DNA from: Orientallactaga sibirica
Lineage: Eukaryota; Chordata; Mammalia; Rodentia; Dipodidae
Direction of reading: 5' to 3'
NCBI GenBank assembly: GCA_036365145.1
Contig: JAEOAD010001413.1
Location: 1,321,001-1,385,000, forward strand
Length of the DNA stretch: 64,000 nt
The position numbers and the translations under genes were made by a program. Of this stretch, positions 11,440 to 23,350 are shown in pieces (within the stretch, counting starts at the first letter, position 1; each line of letters starts with the position of its first letter). The notes under the pieces were generated by a model, which saw only the letters and a list, made by a program, of their open reading frames with translations, had not been told where the DNA came from and did no database searches.

Positions 11440-11928
11440 AAGAAAGTCCTGGACGCACAAGGTGATGCAAGCGCGTAAGGTTGCACATCCACGCAAGGTG
11501 GTGCACACATCTGAAGTTCCATTGCAGTGGCTGGAGGCCCTGGCGTATCAATTATCCACCCCCACTCTCTCTCTCTCTCTCTCATAAAAAAAAAAGAAGG
11601 GAAATATCATGGTTTATTGTCTGTAAGTATAGATATTGTCAATAATTTAAAAAAATAAAAGAAAGTTGGGCTGGAGAGATGGCTTAGCGGTTAAGGTCCC
11701 TGCCTCCTAAGCCTAAGAACCCGGTTCCAATCTCCAGGTCCCACATTTAGCCAGATGCAAAGTGACGCAAGGGCGCAATGCCGCACTTGACCACAAGGGG
11801 GCGCACGCATCTGGATTTCATTCACAGCAGCTGAGAGACTGCTGGCATGCCCATTCTCTATCTGTCTTCCTCTCCCTCTTTGTCTCTCTCCAAAAATAAA
11901 AAAAATAATATTTTAAAAATAAAAGAAA
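11440..11928 (+). mobile_element. Dip fragment and long-subtype Dip SINE
   Basis: A rearranged Dip 3' portion (11440-11595), then a full long-subtype copy from 11668. The CTCF-like core 'gaccacaagggggcgcacg' lies at 11789-11807. Confidence 0.8.
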
Positions 11929-12030
11929 GTCCTGGAGATGCCCTAACCTAAGCCTCACCTCTGGCTGACCTTGAGTCTCTGCACAGGCTAGAAGTGGAGG
12001 CCAGTGCCGAGTCGTACATTTCTAGGTAAA

Positions 12031-12039
12031 GCATTGAAG

Positions 12040-12083
<44 letters not shown>
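12031..12083. repeat. (CA)n microsatellite
   Basis: About 25 uninterrupted CA units. Confidence 0.95.
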
Positions 12084-12086
<3 letters not shown>

Positions 12087-12394
12087 GGGATGGGAGACTT
12101 GTTGCCTCAAGGGATTGAAATGGATCGCTGTCTAATCAATGGCTGATGGTTCAAATGCCCAGTAGCTGTCAAACATGAGAGAGAACGGAGACTTCACACA
12201 ATGAGTCCAGGAAACACTAGTAAGGAAAGAAAACAACTGTGACAAAAAGCAGCATCGATAAACCCATTGGAAGGTAGGTGAGGATCATGTTTGCATGATA
12301 AGAACTTTGTCAACTGAACCATTTCCCCAGCCCACATCACATTCTTTTAAAGGTCCAGTTTTCAGCAAATAAATAAATAAAATTGCGAGACATT
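12084..12394. other. mostly unique stretch with a B4 tail fragment
   Basis: Unique sequence; 12284-12335 resembles the ID-like end of an antisense B4 element. No gene seen. Confidence 0.45.
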
Positions 12395-12753
12395 GTGATT
12401 GGTTTATATTGATTCTCCACTTGAAAGGACCTAGAATCACCTGTGAGGGAATATCTAGATTAGATTGATGGAGGTCAGAACACCCATCTTAACTGTGGGC
12501 AGCACCGTTCCACGGGCTGGGGTCCTGGACTGTGCAAAAGGAGGGAGCTGACTGGACAGCAGCGTTCATCTCTCTCTGCCTCCTCACTGTGGACTGAATG
12601 TGACCAGCTGCCGCAAGCTCCTGCCACCACACCTTGCCCACCACAATACTATAACCTGGAACTGAAAGCTGAAATAAGACTTTCTTCCCTTAAATTATTT
12701 GTTGTCAGGCATTTTGTCCCAGAAGGTAACTAATACAGACATGTAAGGAAACT

Positions 12754-12785
<32 letters not shown>
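12395..12785 (+). mobile_element. LINE-1 3'-end-type retroposon with poly-A
   Basis: Same family as 5348-5902 ('ctagaatcacctgtgaggga', 'ggggtcctggactgtg'), ending 'aactaatacagac' and an A run of about 30 at 12755-12785. Confidence 0.55.
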
Positions 12786-12787
<2 letters not shown>

Positions 12788-13070
12788 TATGGCTCATTCA
12801 CACGAAACCATTCCTGCGAAAGCATGAGTATTTGAATTTTTAGTCAAAGACTTTAAATACCCCATTATACATTGTGCACACAGATCATTCCAGAGTCTAA
12901 ACCATATGTTAAGTCATAAAACAATGACCATTAAATTTAACAGATGTGAGAGCAAGCCAAGTGTGTTCTCTGAGCTCAACAAAATAAAGTTGAAAGTCAA
13001 TAACAGAGGGAAAATTGGAAATTCACAAATATGTTGAGATCAAATTCCTCCTCCTAAGTAATCAATGGAT

Positions 13071-13072
<2 letters not shown>

Positions 13073-13113
<41 letters not shown>
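13073..13113. repeat. (CA)n microsatellite
   Basis: About 20 CA units, directly upstream of a Dip SINE. Confidence 0.95.
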
Positions 13114-13115
<2 letters not shown>

Positions 13116-13120
13116 TATAG

Positions 13121-13312
13121 GGGCTGGAGAGATAGCTCAGAGGTTAAGACCCTTACCTACAAACCTTAACAACCTGAGTTTGATTCCCTATTACGCACAT
13201 AAAGCCAGATGCACATGCCTCTGGAGTTCCTTTGCAAGTGGCTAGAGGCCCTGGCGCACCCATTCTCTCTCTCTCTCTCTCACTTCTGTGTCTCTCTCTG
13301 TTTGCAAGTAAA
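13121..13312 (+). mobile_element. Dip SINE
   Basis: Sense copy 'ggggctggagagatagctca' with CT tract; its tail is at the left breakpoint of the following tandem duplication. Confidence 0.85.
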
Positions 13313-14627
13313 ATAAAAATGAAAACTAAACTAAAATCAAACATTATAAGGAAACTAGAGGACATTTGGTGATAAAACAAAATTTTCATTATGTTTACCA
13401 CAGTTTATCGGATGCTGCTAAAGCAATGATTAGAGGGAAATTTATAGCTGTAATAATAGGATATGTTCGAAAAAGAATTAAGATCTGAATCAATAATCTA
13501 GAATTATCCAGGCATGGTGATGCACACACCTGTTATTCCAGTTCTCAGAAGAATCCATATAATATGCATTAGGAGCTGAGTTCAATGCCCACAACCATAT
13601 CAATTCTGAGTATGGTGTGGCATGCCTGTTATCCAAGCTCTGGGGAGGTGGAGACAGGAGGATGCCTGGAACTCACTGGTTAGCCAGTCTAGCCTACTTC
13701 GTGAGCTCCAGGTCAGTGAGAGACCCTGCCTCAAAGGAAAATGGATAAGCCAGGTGTGGTGGCGCACACCTTTAATCCCAGCACTCGGGAGACAAAGGTA
13801 GGAGGATCGCCGTGAGTTCGAGGCCACCCTGAGACTACAGAGTTAATTCCAGGTCAGCCTGGGCTAGAGTGAGACCCTGCCTTGGAAAAAAAGAAAAGAA
13901 AAAAAGAAAGTGAATGACACTTCTGAAGATGACACCCGAGTGTATCCTTTGGCCTCTACCTGTATGTGTACATGTGCATATGCATGTACACGCGTGTGCG
14001 TGCACACATCAAAAGAACTCATTGAGCATCCTAGGCATCTGAGTTACGTCTTTGATGTGATAGAGAGGGTATGCAAAATCCCACAGCTAGCGTCTCATTT
14101 GATGGACAGAGAATGAATGCTTCCTTCCCACATGCTAAGATGAAGAATCCATGTGGCGGGCTGGAGGAATGGCTTAGCGGTTAAGGCATCTGCCTGCAAA
14201 GCCAAAGGACCCTGGTTCGATTCCCCAGGACCCACGTTAGCCAGATGCACAAGGGGGCACATGCGTCTGGAGTTCGTTTGCAGTGGCTGGAGGCCCTGGT
14301 GTGCCCATTCTCTCCCTCCCTCTCTCTCTCTCCCTCTTTCTCTGTCAAATAAATTAATAAAAATAAAATATTAAAAAAAAAAAAGAATCCATGTGGCATG
14401 GTCTCTCTCACTACCCACCAAGGCAGTAGTCACAGGTCCTGTGGATCAGGTGTTAATCAGATTTTTTTTGTGGGGGGGGGGAACAATTCAACACACAATA
14501 TACCCCAATCTCCCACCATATCAGAATTATATCAGAGCTGGAGAGATGGCTTAGCGGTTAAGGCACTTGCCTGCAAAGCCAAAGGATCTAAGTTCAAGTC
14601 CCCAGGACTGAGGTAAGCTAGATACAC
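13313..14627. repeat. 1.3-kb tandem duplication, copy 1
   Basis: From 'ataaaaatgaaaactaaact' to 'gctagatacac'. It contains L1 relic, an older B4-type SINE (13507-13745, resuming 13909-14010 around an inserted B1), a B1 (13749-13908), a Dip (14156-14390) and the first half of another Dip. The copy at 14628 is about 99% identical by eye. Confidence 0.9.
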
Positions 14628-15939
14628 ATAAAAATGAAAACTAAACTAAAATCAAACATTATAAGGAAACTAGAGGACATTTGGTGATAAAACAAAATTT
14701 TCACTATGTTTACCACAGTTTATCGGATGCTGCTAAAGCAATGATTAGAGGGAAATTTATAGCTGTAATAATAGGATATGTTCGAAAAAGAATTAAGATC
14801 TGAATCAATAATCTAGAGTTATGCAGGCATGGTGATGCACACACCTGTTATTCCAGTTCTCAGAAGAATCCATATAATATGCATTCGGAGCTGAGTTCAA
14901 TGCCCACAACCATATCAATTCTGAGTATGGTGTGGCATGCCTGTTATCCAAGCTCTGGGGAGGTGGAGACAGGAGGATGCCTGGAACTCACTGGTTAGCC
15001 AGTCTAGCCTACTTGGTGAGCTCCAGGTCAGTGAGAGACCCTGCCTCAAAGGAAAATGGATAAGCCAGGTGTGGTGGCGCACACCTTTAATCCCAGCACT
15101 CGGGAGGCAGAGGTAGGAGGATCGCCGTGAGTTCGAGGCCACCCTGAGACTACAGAGTTAATTCCAGGTCAGCCTGGGCTAGAGTGAGACCCTGCCTTGG
15201 AAAAAAAGAAAAAAAAAGAAAGTGAATGACACTTCTGAAGATGACACCCGAGTCTATCCTTTGGCCTCTACCTGTATGTGTACATGTGCATATGCATGTA
15301 CAGCGTGTCATAGATGCACACATCAAAAGAACTCATTGAGCATCCTAGGCATCTGAGTTACGTCTTTGATGTGATAGAGAGGGTATGCAAAATCCCACAG
15401 CTAGCGTCTCATTTGATGGACAGAGAATGAATGCTTCCTTCCCACATGCTAAGATGAAGAATCCATGTGGCGGGCTGGAGGAATGGCTTAGCGGTTAAGG
15501 CATCTGCCTGCAAAGCCAAAGGACCCTGGTTCGATTCCCCAGGACCCACGTTAGCCAGATGCACAAGGGGGCACATGCGTCTGGAGTTCGTTTGCAGTGG
15601 CTGGAGGCCCTGGTGTGCCCATTCTCTCCCTCCCCTCTCTCTCTCCCTCTTTCTCTGTCAAATAAATTAATAAAAATAAAATATTAAAAAAAAAAAGAAT
15701 CCATGTGGCATGGTCTCTCTCACTACCCACCAAGGCAGTAGTCACAGGTCCTGTGGATCAGGTGTTAATCAGATTTTTTTTGTGGGGGGGGGGAACAATT
15801 CAACACACAATATACCCCAATCTCCCACCATATCAGAATTATATCAGAGCTGGAGAGATGGCTTAGCGGTTAAGGCACTTGCCTGCAAAGCCAAAGGATC
15901 TAAGTTCAAGTCCCCAGGACTGAGGTAAGCTAGATACAC
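14628..15939. repeat. 1.3-kb tandem duplication, copy 2
   Basis: Head-to-tail copy of 13313-14627 with around ten visible differences (for example 'cttcgtgagc' against 'cttggtgagc') and a few poly-A, poly-G and CT-length changes. The terminal Dip SINE, cut short in copy 1, continues intact past the end of copy 2. Confidence 0.9.
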
Positions 15940-16080
15940 AAGGTGGTACATGCATCTGGAGTCTGTTTGAAGCAGCTAGAGGCCCTGGCATGCCCATTCT
16001 CTCTCTCTACCTCTTTCTCTCTCTCCCAAATAAATATCAAATAAATGAATAAAAAAATTAAAAGAAAAAATTTAAAAGAA
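15848..16080 (+). mobile_element. Dip SINE spanning the duplication end
   Basis: Full-length sense Dip; its first 90 bp lie inside duplication copy 2, the rest is single-copy. It ends in AAATAAATATCAAATAAATG. Confidence 0.85.
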
Positions 16081-16736
16081 TTATATCAAAGGATTATAGA
16101 CTTAAATCCAAGAGCTAAAACCATAAAATGCTTAGAAGAAAATAGATGCAAATCATTGCAACCTGGAAACAGACAATGCACCCTTTGATGTAGTGCTTAA
16201 AATACAAGCAGCAACCAGAAATTAGAGTTCCTGAAACAAGAACTTTTTGTATATCAAAGAATACTACCAGAATAAAAAGACCACCCACAGACTTGGAGAA
16301 AATATTTGCAAATCAGATACCCAGTATTGGATTTTTTTTTTTAATCCAAAAGAACTCTTTTGATCCAAAGAATTCTTACAGGTAGTCAGCAATAAAAAGA
16401 CAAGCGTGCCAATTAAAAATTCATACCATGAGATGCTTATGCAGTTGGTGTATATCAAAGAAATCATTGCTTAATCAAAGGTCACAAAGATTTACACCCA
16501 TGTTTTCTTGCAAGGATTTTATAGGGTTAGGTCTTGTAATCTATGTGGAATTAAATTTTTTTATATGCTGGGAGGGAGGGATCTTTTGTGAGCAAAGGAA
16601 TTTCATAGACATGTTTTCAAAGATGGACAGTGGCCAGTAAGCAATGAAAAGGTGCTCAGAACTCATGGTCACTAGGAAAGATGCAAACCCCAGAAAATGA
16701 GTTCCCACTTCACATCCACTAAGATGGCTATAGCAA

Positions 16737-16922
16737 GCCCAGTGTGGTGGCGCATGCCTTTAATCCCAGCACTCGGGAGGCAGAGGTAGGAGGATCACCG
16801 TGAGTTCGAGGCCACCCTGAGACCGTATAGTGAATTCCAAGGTCAGCCTGGACTAGAGTGAAACCCTACCTCAACAAACAAACAAGCAAACAAACAAATA
16901 AAAAACAACAGCAACAAAAAAA

Positions 16923-16957
<35 letters not shown>
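16737..16957 (+). mobile_element. B1 SINE and (CA)n inside L1 relic
   Basis: Sense B1 from 'cccagtgtggtggcgcatgc' with an A-rich, CAAA-rich tail running into (CA)n at 16921-16956. Confidence 0.85.
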
Positions 16958-16960
<3 letters not shown>

Positions 16961-17110
16961 TGAGGAGAACGTAGAGAAACCGCAATCTTCATACAGGACT
17001 GGTGGGATTGCAAAATGGCATAGCTCACTTTGAAACATCTTTTGGTAGTTTTTGAGAGTTTTGAATTACAAGATAACCCATTCATTCCTCTTTTAGATTG
17101 TGTAATAGTG

Positions 17111-18058
17111 ACTCTTCTCATTGATGTGATAAAAACAACTGAAGGAAGAAAAAAAAAGTTTATACTGGCCCACAGTTTATTAAAAATATTTTATCTGCTG
17201 GGCATAGTGGCGCACGCCTTTCATCCCAGCACTCGGGAGGCAGAGGTAGGGGGATCACCGTGAGTTCGAGAGACTCCGTGAGACTACATAATGAATTCGA
17301 GGTCAGCCTGAACTGGAGTGAGACCCTACCTCGAAAAACCAAGGCAACAACAAAAATAAACCATTTTATGGGCTGGAGAGATGGCTTAGCAGTTAAGGCG
17401 CCTGCCTGCTAACCTAAGAACCCGGTTCCAATCTCCAGGTCCAACATTTAGCCAGATGCAAAGTGATGCAAGGGCGCAATGCTGCACTTGCCCACAAGGG
17501 GGCGCACACATCTGGATTTCGTTGGCAGCAGCTGAGACTGCTGGTGCACCCATTCTCTGTCTCCTTCTGTCTGTCTCTCTCTGTGTCTCTCTGCAAAAAT
17601 AAATTAGATAATTTTTAAAAAATTTAAAAAGACCATTTTATCTATTTATTTATTTGAGAGAGTGAGAGAAAGAAACAGAGTGAGAATGAGTGCAACAGGG
17701 CTTCCAGTCACTGCAAATTGAACTCCAGATGCATGCACTTTATGTGGATACTGGAGAATCGAACTTGGGTCCTTAGGCTTTGTAGGCAAGTGCCTTAATT
17801 GCTGAGCCATTTCTCCAGCCCTCAGCTCACAGTTTGAGGGGACACAGTGCATCATGGAGGACAGGGCGTGGAACAGAAATTGAACAGGAAGTAGGGCTGG
17901 GCTATATCACGTCAAGATCCACCCGCAGTGATCCACTTCCTTCAATGAGATACACCTCCTAAAGGTTCCATAATTTTCAAAAACGACTGCACCACCTGCT
18001 GGGGACCAGAGGTTCAAGCCCAGGAGCTTATGGGGGACATTTACATTCAAACTACAGC
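17111..18058 (-). mobile_element. LINE-1 3'-UTR-like relic split by three SINEs
   Basis: Flanking pieces 17111-17196 ('tgatgtgataaaaacaactg') and 17821-18058 ('aatgagatacacctcctaaa', 'ttcaaactacagcac') look like one reverse-oriented L1 3' UTR. Inserted are sense B1 17197-17360, sense long-subtype Dip 17370-17630 and antisense Dip 17639-17820. Confidence 0.55.
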
Positions 18059-18130
18059 ACGTGTGTTTCCATGAGATATAAAATATACGACAATACCAAA
18101 ATATATACAAAAATGTACATTAGATAAGCA

Positions 18131-19335
18131 CACTACCACTGAGCCACGCCTGGGGGATTCTAGGCAGGAGCTCTACCACTGAGCCACGCCCCCAGCCCCT
18201 CACTGGGGGATTCTACGCAGGAGCTCTACCACTGAGCCACGCCCCCAGCCCCTCACTGGGGAATTCTAGGCAGGAGCTCTACCACTGAGCCACACCCCCA
18301 GCCCCTCACTGGGGGATTCTAGGCAGGAGCTCTACCACTGAGCCACGCCCCCAGCCCCTCACTGGGGAATTCTAGGCAGGAGCTCTACCACTGAGCCACA
18401 CCCCAGCCCCTCACTGGGGATTCTAGGCAGGAGCTCTACCACTGAGCCACGCCCCCAGCCCCTCACTGAGGGATTCTAGGCAGGAGCTCTACCACTGAGC
18501 CACGCCCCCAGCCCCTCACTGGGGGATTCTACGCAGGAGCTCTACCACTGAGCCACGCCCCCAGCTCCTCACTGGGGGATTCTAGGCAGGAGCTCTACCA
18601 CTGAGCCAAACCCCCAGCCCCTCACTGGGGGATTCTACGCAGGAGCTCTACCACTGAGCCACGCCCCCAGCCCCTCACTGGGGGATCCTAGGCAGGAGCT
18701 CTACCACTGAGCCACGCCCCCAGCTCCTCACTGGGGGGGTTCTAGGCAGGGGCTCTACTACTGAGCCATGCCCCCAGCCCCTCACTGGGGGGTTCTAGGC
18801 AGGGGCTCTACCACTGGGCCACGACCCCAGCCCCTCACTGGGGGATTCTAGGCAGGAGCTCTACCACTGAGCCACACTCCCAGCCCCTCACTGGGAGATC
18901 CTAGGCAGGAGCTCTACCACTGAGCCACATCCCCAGCCCCTCACTGGGGGGTTCTAGGCAGGGGCTCTACTACTGAGCCATACCCCCAGCTCCTCACTGG
19001 GGGATTCTAGGCAGGAGCTCTACCACTGAGCCACGCCCCCAGCCCCTCACTGGGGGATTCTAGGCAGAGCCACACCCCAGCCCTCACCCTAGGCAGGAGC
19101 TCTACCACTGAGCCACACCCCAGCCCCTCACTGGGGGATCCTAGGCAGGAGCTCTGCCACTGAGCCACATCCCCAGCCCCTCACTGGGGGGTTCTAGGCA
19201 GGGGCTCTGCCACTGAGCCACATCCCCAGCCCCTCACTGGGGGGTTCTAGGCAGGGGCTCTGCCACTGAGCCACATCCCCAGCCCCTCACTGGGGGGTTC
19301 TAGGCAGGTGCTTTACCACCAAGCTATATCTACAT
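18131..19335 (-). repeat. 53-bp minisatellite array made of ID SINE 5' halves (array 1)
   Basis: About 22 tandem units with a 53-bp period, e.g. 'gagccacgcc' at 18181 and 18234. On the minus strand each unit reads 'ggggctgggggcgtggctca' then 'gtggtagagctcctgcctag' then 'aatcccccagtgag'. That is the 5' half of an ID (tRNA-Ala-derived) SINE with a perfect pol III A box (TGGCTCAGTGG) in typical units. No B box is present. Variants (c/t and g/a changes, some short units) show the array is not freshly homogenised. Confidence 0.9.
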
Positions 19336-19339
19336 CCCT

Positions 19340-19649
19340 TTTTTCACTTAAAAAATATTTTTTATTATTATTTTATTTATTTTTGGAGAGAGACACAGAG
19401 AGAGACAGACAGAGAGGGAGAGGGAGACAGATAGAGATAGGCGCACCAGCAGTCTCTCAGCTGCTGTGAACGAAATCCAGATGCGTGCACCCCTTGTGGT
19501 CAAGTGCGGCATTGTGCCCTTGCGTCACTTTGCATCTGGCTAAACGTGGGACCTGGAGATTGGAACCGGGTTCTTAGGCTTAGCAGGCAGGCACCTTAAC
19601 CGCTAAGCCATCTCTCCAGCCCTATTATTCTGTTTTGAATATGTGTGCA

Positions 19650-19688
<39 letters not shown>

Positions 19689-20071
19689 ATGGGCACACCA
19701 GGGCCTCTCGCCATTACAAACACCACCAGATGCTGGTGCCACGTTTTGTGTCCAGGTTACATGACAAGTTTGGGAATCAAACCTGGGCCAGCAAACAGTG
19801 CAAAGAAGTGCTTTAAACCACTAAACCACCAGCCATTTTCCCAACCCCCTCTGTGTTTTTTAAAAAACATTTTTATCTATTTGAGAGAGAGAGAGAAAGA
19901 AGGAGGCAGATAGAAAGAGAATTGGCACACCAGGTCCTCCAGCCACTGAAGACGAACTCCAGATGCGTGCGCCACCTTGTGCATCTGGCATACATGGGTC
20001 CTGGGGAATCAAACCTGGGTCCTTTGGCTTTGCAGTCAAATGGCTTAACTACTAAGCCATTTCTCCAGCCC
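19340..20071 (-). mobile_element. three Dip-family SINEs
   Basis: Antisense long-subtype copy ending 19621, a diverged copy 19650-19848 with TG and GA runs, and a standard copy 19850-20071. Confidence 0.8.
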
Positions 20072-20072
20072 T

Positions 20073-20107
<35 letters not shown>

Positions 20108-20495
20108 AGACAGGGTCTCACTCTAGCCAAAGCTGACCTAGAACTCAGACTATAGACCCAGGCTGCCCTGGAACTCACAGCGATCCTCCTATCTCAGTAT
20201 CCCAAGTGCCGGGGATTAAAGTCATTCACCACTACATCCAGCTCTGTTGTTTATTTTTTACAAGACAAATCTCACTATGTGGCTTCAACCGGCCTCTGAC
20301 ACATTGCTGGAATTATAGTTATGTGCCATTGGGCCAGGCACGGTGGCACACGCCTTTAATCTCAGCATTCAGGAGGCAGAGGTAGGAGGATCACCGTGAG
20401 TTCAAGGCCACCCTGAGACTACATAGTTAATTCCAGGTCAGCCTGGACCAGAGTGAGACCCTACCTCGAAAAAACAAACAAACAAACAAACAAAT
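20073..20495. mobile_element. B1 SINEs, one inserted into another
   Basis: Antisense B1 20073-20242 with 32-nt poly-T; an older antisense B1 20243-20333; then a sense B1 20334-20495 inserted with flanking 'tatgtgcca' repeats. Confidence 0.75.
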
Positions 20496-20552
20496 AGGTA
20501 TGTGCCACTATACTACAGTTAACATACCATTTTATATCTGTTTAGTTGTTAT

Positions 20553-20555
<3 letters not shown>

Positions 20556-20583
<28 letters not shown>

Positions 20584-20882
20584 CTGTTGTGTTCGAATGT
20601 GCCTAAGGTGCACATATGTGTTATTATGCATGTGTGGAGGCCACTCAGGGTGTCTTCCTCAATCACCATCTTTTTTGTTTTTTTTTTTTTGGTTTTTGCG
20701 AGGTAGGGTCTCATTCTGGTACAGGCTGACCTGGAATTAACTATGTAGTCTCAGGATGGCCTCAAACTCACAATGATCCTCCTACCTCTGCCTCCCGAGT
20801 GCTGGGATTAAAGGCATGTGCCACCACGCCCGGCTACCATCTTTTTTTTTAAAGAAGTTTTTATTTATTTATTTATTTTCAA

Positions 20883-20917
<35 letters not shown>

Positions 20918-21319
20918 AGGCAAACAGAGAGAGAATGGGCGCACCAGGGCCTCTAGCCACTGCAAATGAATTCCAGATGCATGCTCCCCTTGTGCATCTG
21001 GCTCACACGGGTCCTGGGGAATCGAACCTGGGTCCTTTGGCTTCTCAGGCAAACTTCTTAACAGCTAAGCCATCTGTCCAGCTCCACTATCTTATCTTTT
21101 GAGACAGGGTCACTTACTGGACCGGGAGCTCACCCATTCTATTAGACTGGCCAGCCAAGTTGCCCCAAGGATCCCGTCTCTGCTTGTCTGCTGAGTGCTG
21201 GGCTTCCAGCATGGGCCACCATGCCCACCTGGCTTTCACCTGGGTCCTGGAGAGCTGAGACCTAGGGCCTTATGCTTGCACAGTAAAGGTTCTACTGACT
21301 GAGCCGTCTCTCCAGCCCT
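20556..21319 (-). mobile_element. B4-type SINE interrupted by B1 and Dip
   Basis: Antisense B4 pieces at 20556-20668 (with TG microsatellite) and 21087-21319. Between them are antisense B1 about 20670-20836 and antisense Dip 20845-21086, each bordered by a copy of 'ccatctttttt' or close variants, so the two SINEs entered the same site in turn. Confidence 0.7.
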
Positions 21320-21454
21320 TGCACTCCCACGTTTTAGCTTGAATTTTGTCCACCATGGCTTTTGAGGCATAAAATCAAAACCACCCCCAGTCAATTTATG
21401 ACAGTTTGTAGCTGCAAGATAAGCTGCGAGTGATTTCACCCCCAATCAATAAGA

Positions 21455-22345
21455 TAGGGTATTTAATTTATTTTGATTATTTATTGACAGACAGAAAGGC
21501 AGATAGAGAGAGAGAACGGGTATGCCAGGGCCTTCAGCCACTGCAAATGAACTCCAGACACATGCGCCACCTTGTGCATCTGGCTTATGTGGGTCCTGGG
21601 GAATCGAACGTGAGTCCTTAGGCTTCACAGGCAAATGCCTTAACTGCTAAGCCATCTCTCCAGCCCCCTTCCACCTCTCTTAAAGCAGAGTCTCTCATTC
21701 TCATTGTTGTTCATTGCTGTGTTGGCCAGGCTAGCTGGTCTATAAAATTCTCCTGTCTCCACCTCCCATCTCAGTGTTTGCATGCTGGTATTACAGGAGC
21801 CCTCTATAGCTTCAAGATTTTATATGCGAGCTGGGGCTGGAGAGATGGTTCAGTAGTTAAAGGCACTTGCTTGAAAAGCCTGTCAGCCTGGGTTCGATTC
21901 CCCAGTACTCACAAAAAGCCAGAAGCACAAAGGGACACATGCATCTGGAATGTGTTTATAGAGGGAGGAGGCCCTGGTGCACCCACACACTCTCTCTCCC
22001 TCACAAATAAATATATAAGCATCTTTTATTATTTGAGCGGCAAGTGTTTTATTCACTGAGCCATCTCCCAAGTCCTTACCACTTTTGTGTTTAAAAATAT
22101 CTACTGCCCCAGGCTGGGGAAATGGCTTAGTGGTTAAGGCAATTGCCTGCAAAGTCTAAGGACTCAGGTTCAATTCTCCAGGACCCACATAAGTAAGCCA
22201 GATGCACAAGGGGGCCCACACATCTGGAGTTCGTCTGTAGTGACTGGAGATCCCGGCACGCCCATTCTCTCTTTCTCTCTACCTCTTCCTCTATCTCTCT
22301 CTCAAATAAATCAATCAATAAATAAAATATTTTAAAAAATATCTA
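21455..22345. mobile_element. Dip SINEs and a split B4
   Basis: Antisense Dip 21455-21667; antisense B4 fragment 21668-21830 continuing at 22036-22075 around a sense Dip (21834-22030); sense Dip 22110-22345. Confidence 0.7.
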
Positions 22346-22390
22346 CTACCCCAAGATCAAATAGTTGTCTGGCCCTCTACTCACTTAATT

Positions 22391-22676
22391 TTTTAAAAAA
22401 TATTTTATTTTTATTTATTTTTATTTTTTTGGAGAGAGACAGAGAGAAGAGAGAGAGAGAGAGGAAGACAGATGGGCGCCGCAGCAGTGTCTCAGCTGCT
22501 GTGAACGAAATCCAGATGTGTGTGCCCCCTTGTGGTCAAGTGCGGCATTGCGCCCTTGTGTCACTTTGCATCTGGCTAAACGTGGGACCCTGGAGGTTGG
22601 AACGCTGGAGATTGGAACCAGCGTTCTTAGGCTTAGGAGGCAGGCGCCTTAACAGCTAAGCCATCTCTCCAGCCCC
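22391..22676 (-). mobile_element. long-subtype Dip SINE
   Basis: Antisense copy with 'cccccttgtggtcaagtgcg' and duplicated 'gagattggaacc'-type blocks. Confidence 0.85.
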
Positions 22677-22980
22677 TCACTTAATTTTTTAAAATCAATC
22701 TTCTGAAATTCATACTGATGTATGGTGTGAAGGAAAGAGCTAATTTTATTTTTTTTCCAAATAGCTAACCAAATGTCCCAACATCACTATTGAATAATCA
22801 GTTCCTTCCCCGCAGATTGTGCCACCTCAGGAAACTGAGACCAGTGGTTACCATGGCAATGGGACATCCTTAAAGGCATAAAACTCATGAAATGAAGGGC
22901 TGAGTTCAGCATGAGCTCAGTGCTCATCTTACCTAATTGAGATATACTTCTTGGTGTTGTTTTTAACTTAAAATTCTCTC
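22677..22980. other. non-repetitive stretch, no gene seen
   Basis: Unique, AT-rich sequence including 'ggttaccatggcaatgggac', which resembles an RFX X-box half-site pair; weak evidence only. Confidence 0.4.
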
Positions 22981-23350
22981 ACTGGGGAGAGATGAATCCG
23001 TGGTTAAAGGAACTTGCTTGCAAAGCCTGCTGGTCTGGATTCTGTTCCCAGCCACTCATGGATATTTATTTATAGCAGCAAGAGACCCTGTCACACCCCC
23101 TCCCCTGACACACACGCACATAAATAAAAATTTAAAAAGCAGGGCTGGAGAGATGGCTTAGCAGTTAAGGCACTTGCCTGCAAAGCCAAAGGACCCAAGT
23201 TTGATTCCCCAGGACCCACATAAAGCCAGATGCTTAAGGTAGCACATGCATCTGGAGTTCATTTGCACTGGCTGGAGGCCCTGGCACACTTATTCTCTCT
23301 CTCTCTCTCTCTTAAATAAAAACAAAAACATTAAAAAAAAATAAAAAGCA
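22981..23350 (+). mobile_element. two Dip-family SINEs
   Basis: A diverged sense copy 22981-23141 followed by a young sense copy 23143-23350. Confidence 0.75.

Larger units (their letters stand above)
12786..17110 (+). mobile_element. old LINE-1 ORF2 relic, fragmented
   Basis: Pieces in order resemble successive parts of an old mammalian L1 ORF2. 12880-13072: 'aaccatatgttaagtcataa' and 'gtcaataacagagggaaaat'. 13330-13495: 'agggaaatttatagctgtaa'. 14060-14150: 'cccacagctagcg'. 16096-16420: 'taaaaccataaaatgcttag' and 'gagaaaatatttgcaaatca'. 16640-16740 and 16957-17110: 'caatgaaaaggtgctcagaa'. No long frame survives. SINEs, CA repeats and a 1.3-kb tandem duplication interrupt it. Confidence 0.7.

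Noticed and set aside
18131..19335. CRISPR-like array of regular repeats
   Set aside because: There are no distinct spacers: the whole 53-bp unit repeats, and the context is a rodent genome; it is a SINE-derived minisatellite.
18131..19335. Cluster of tRNA genes
   Set aside because: Only the A-box half is present; no anticodon arm, B box or terminator, so no tRNA can be folded from a unit.
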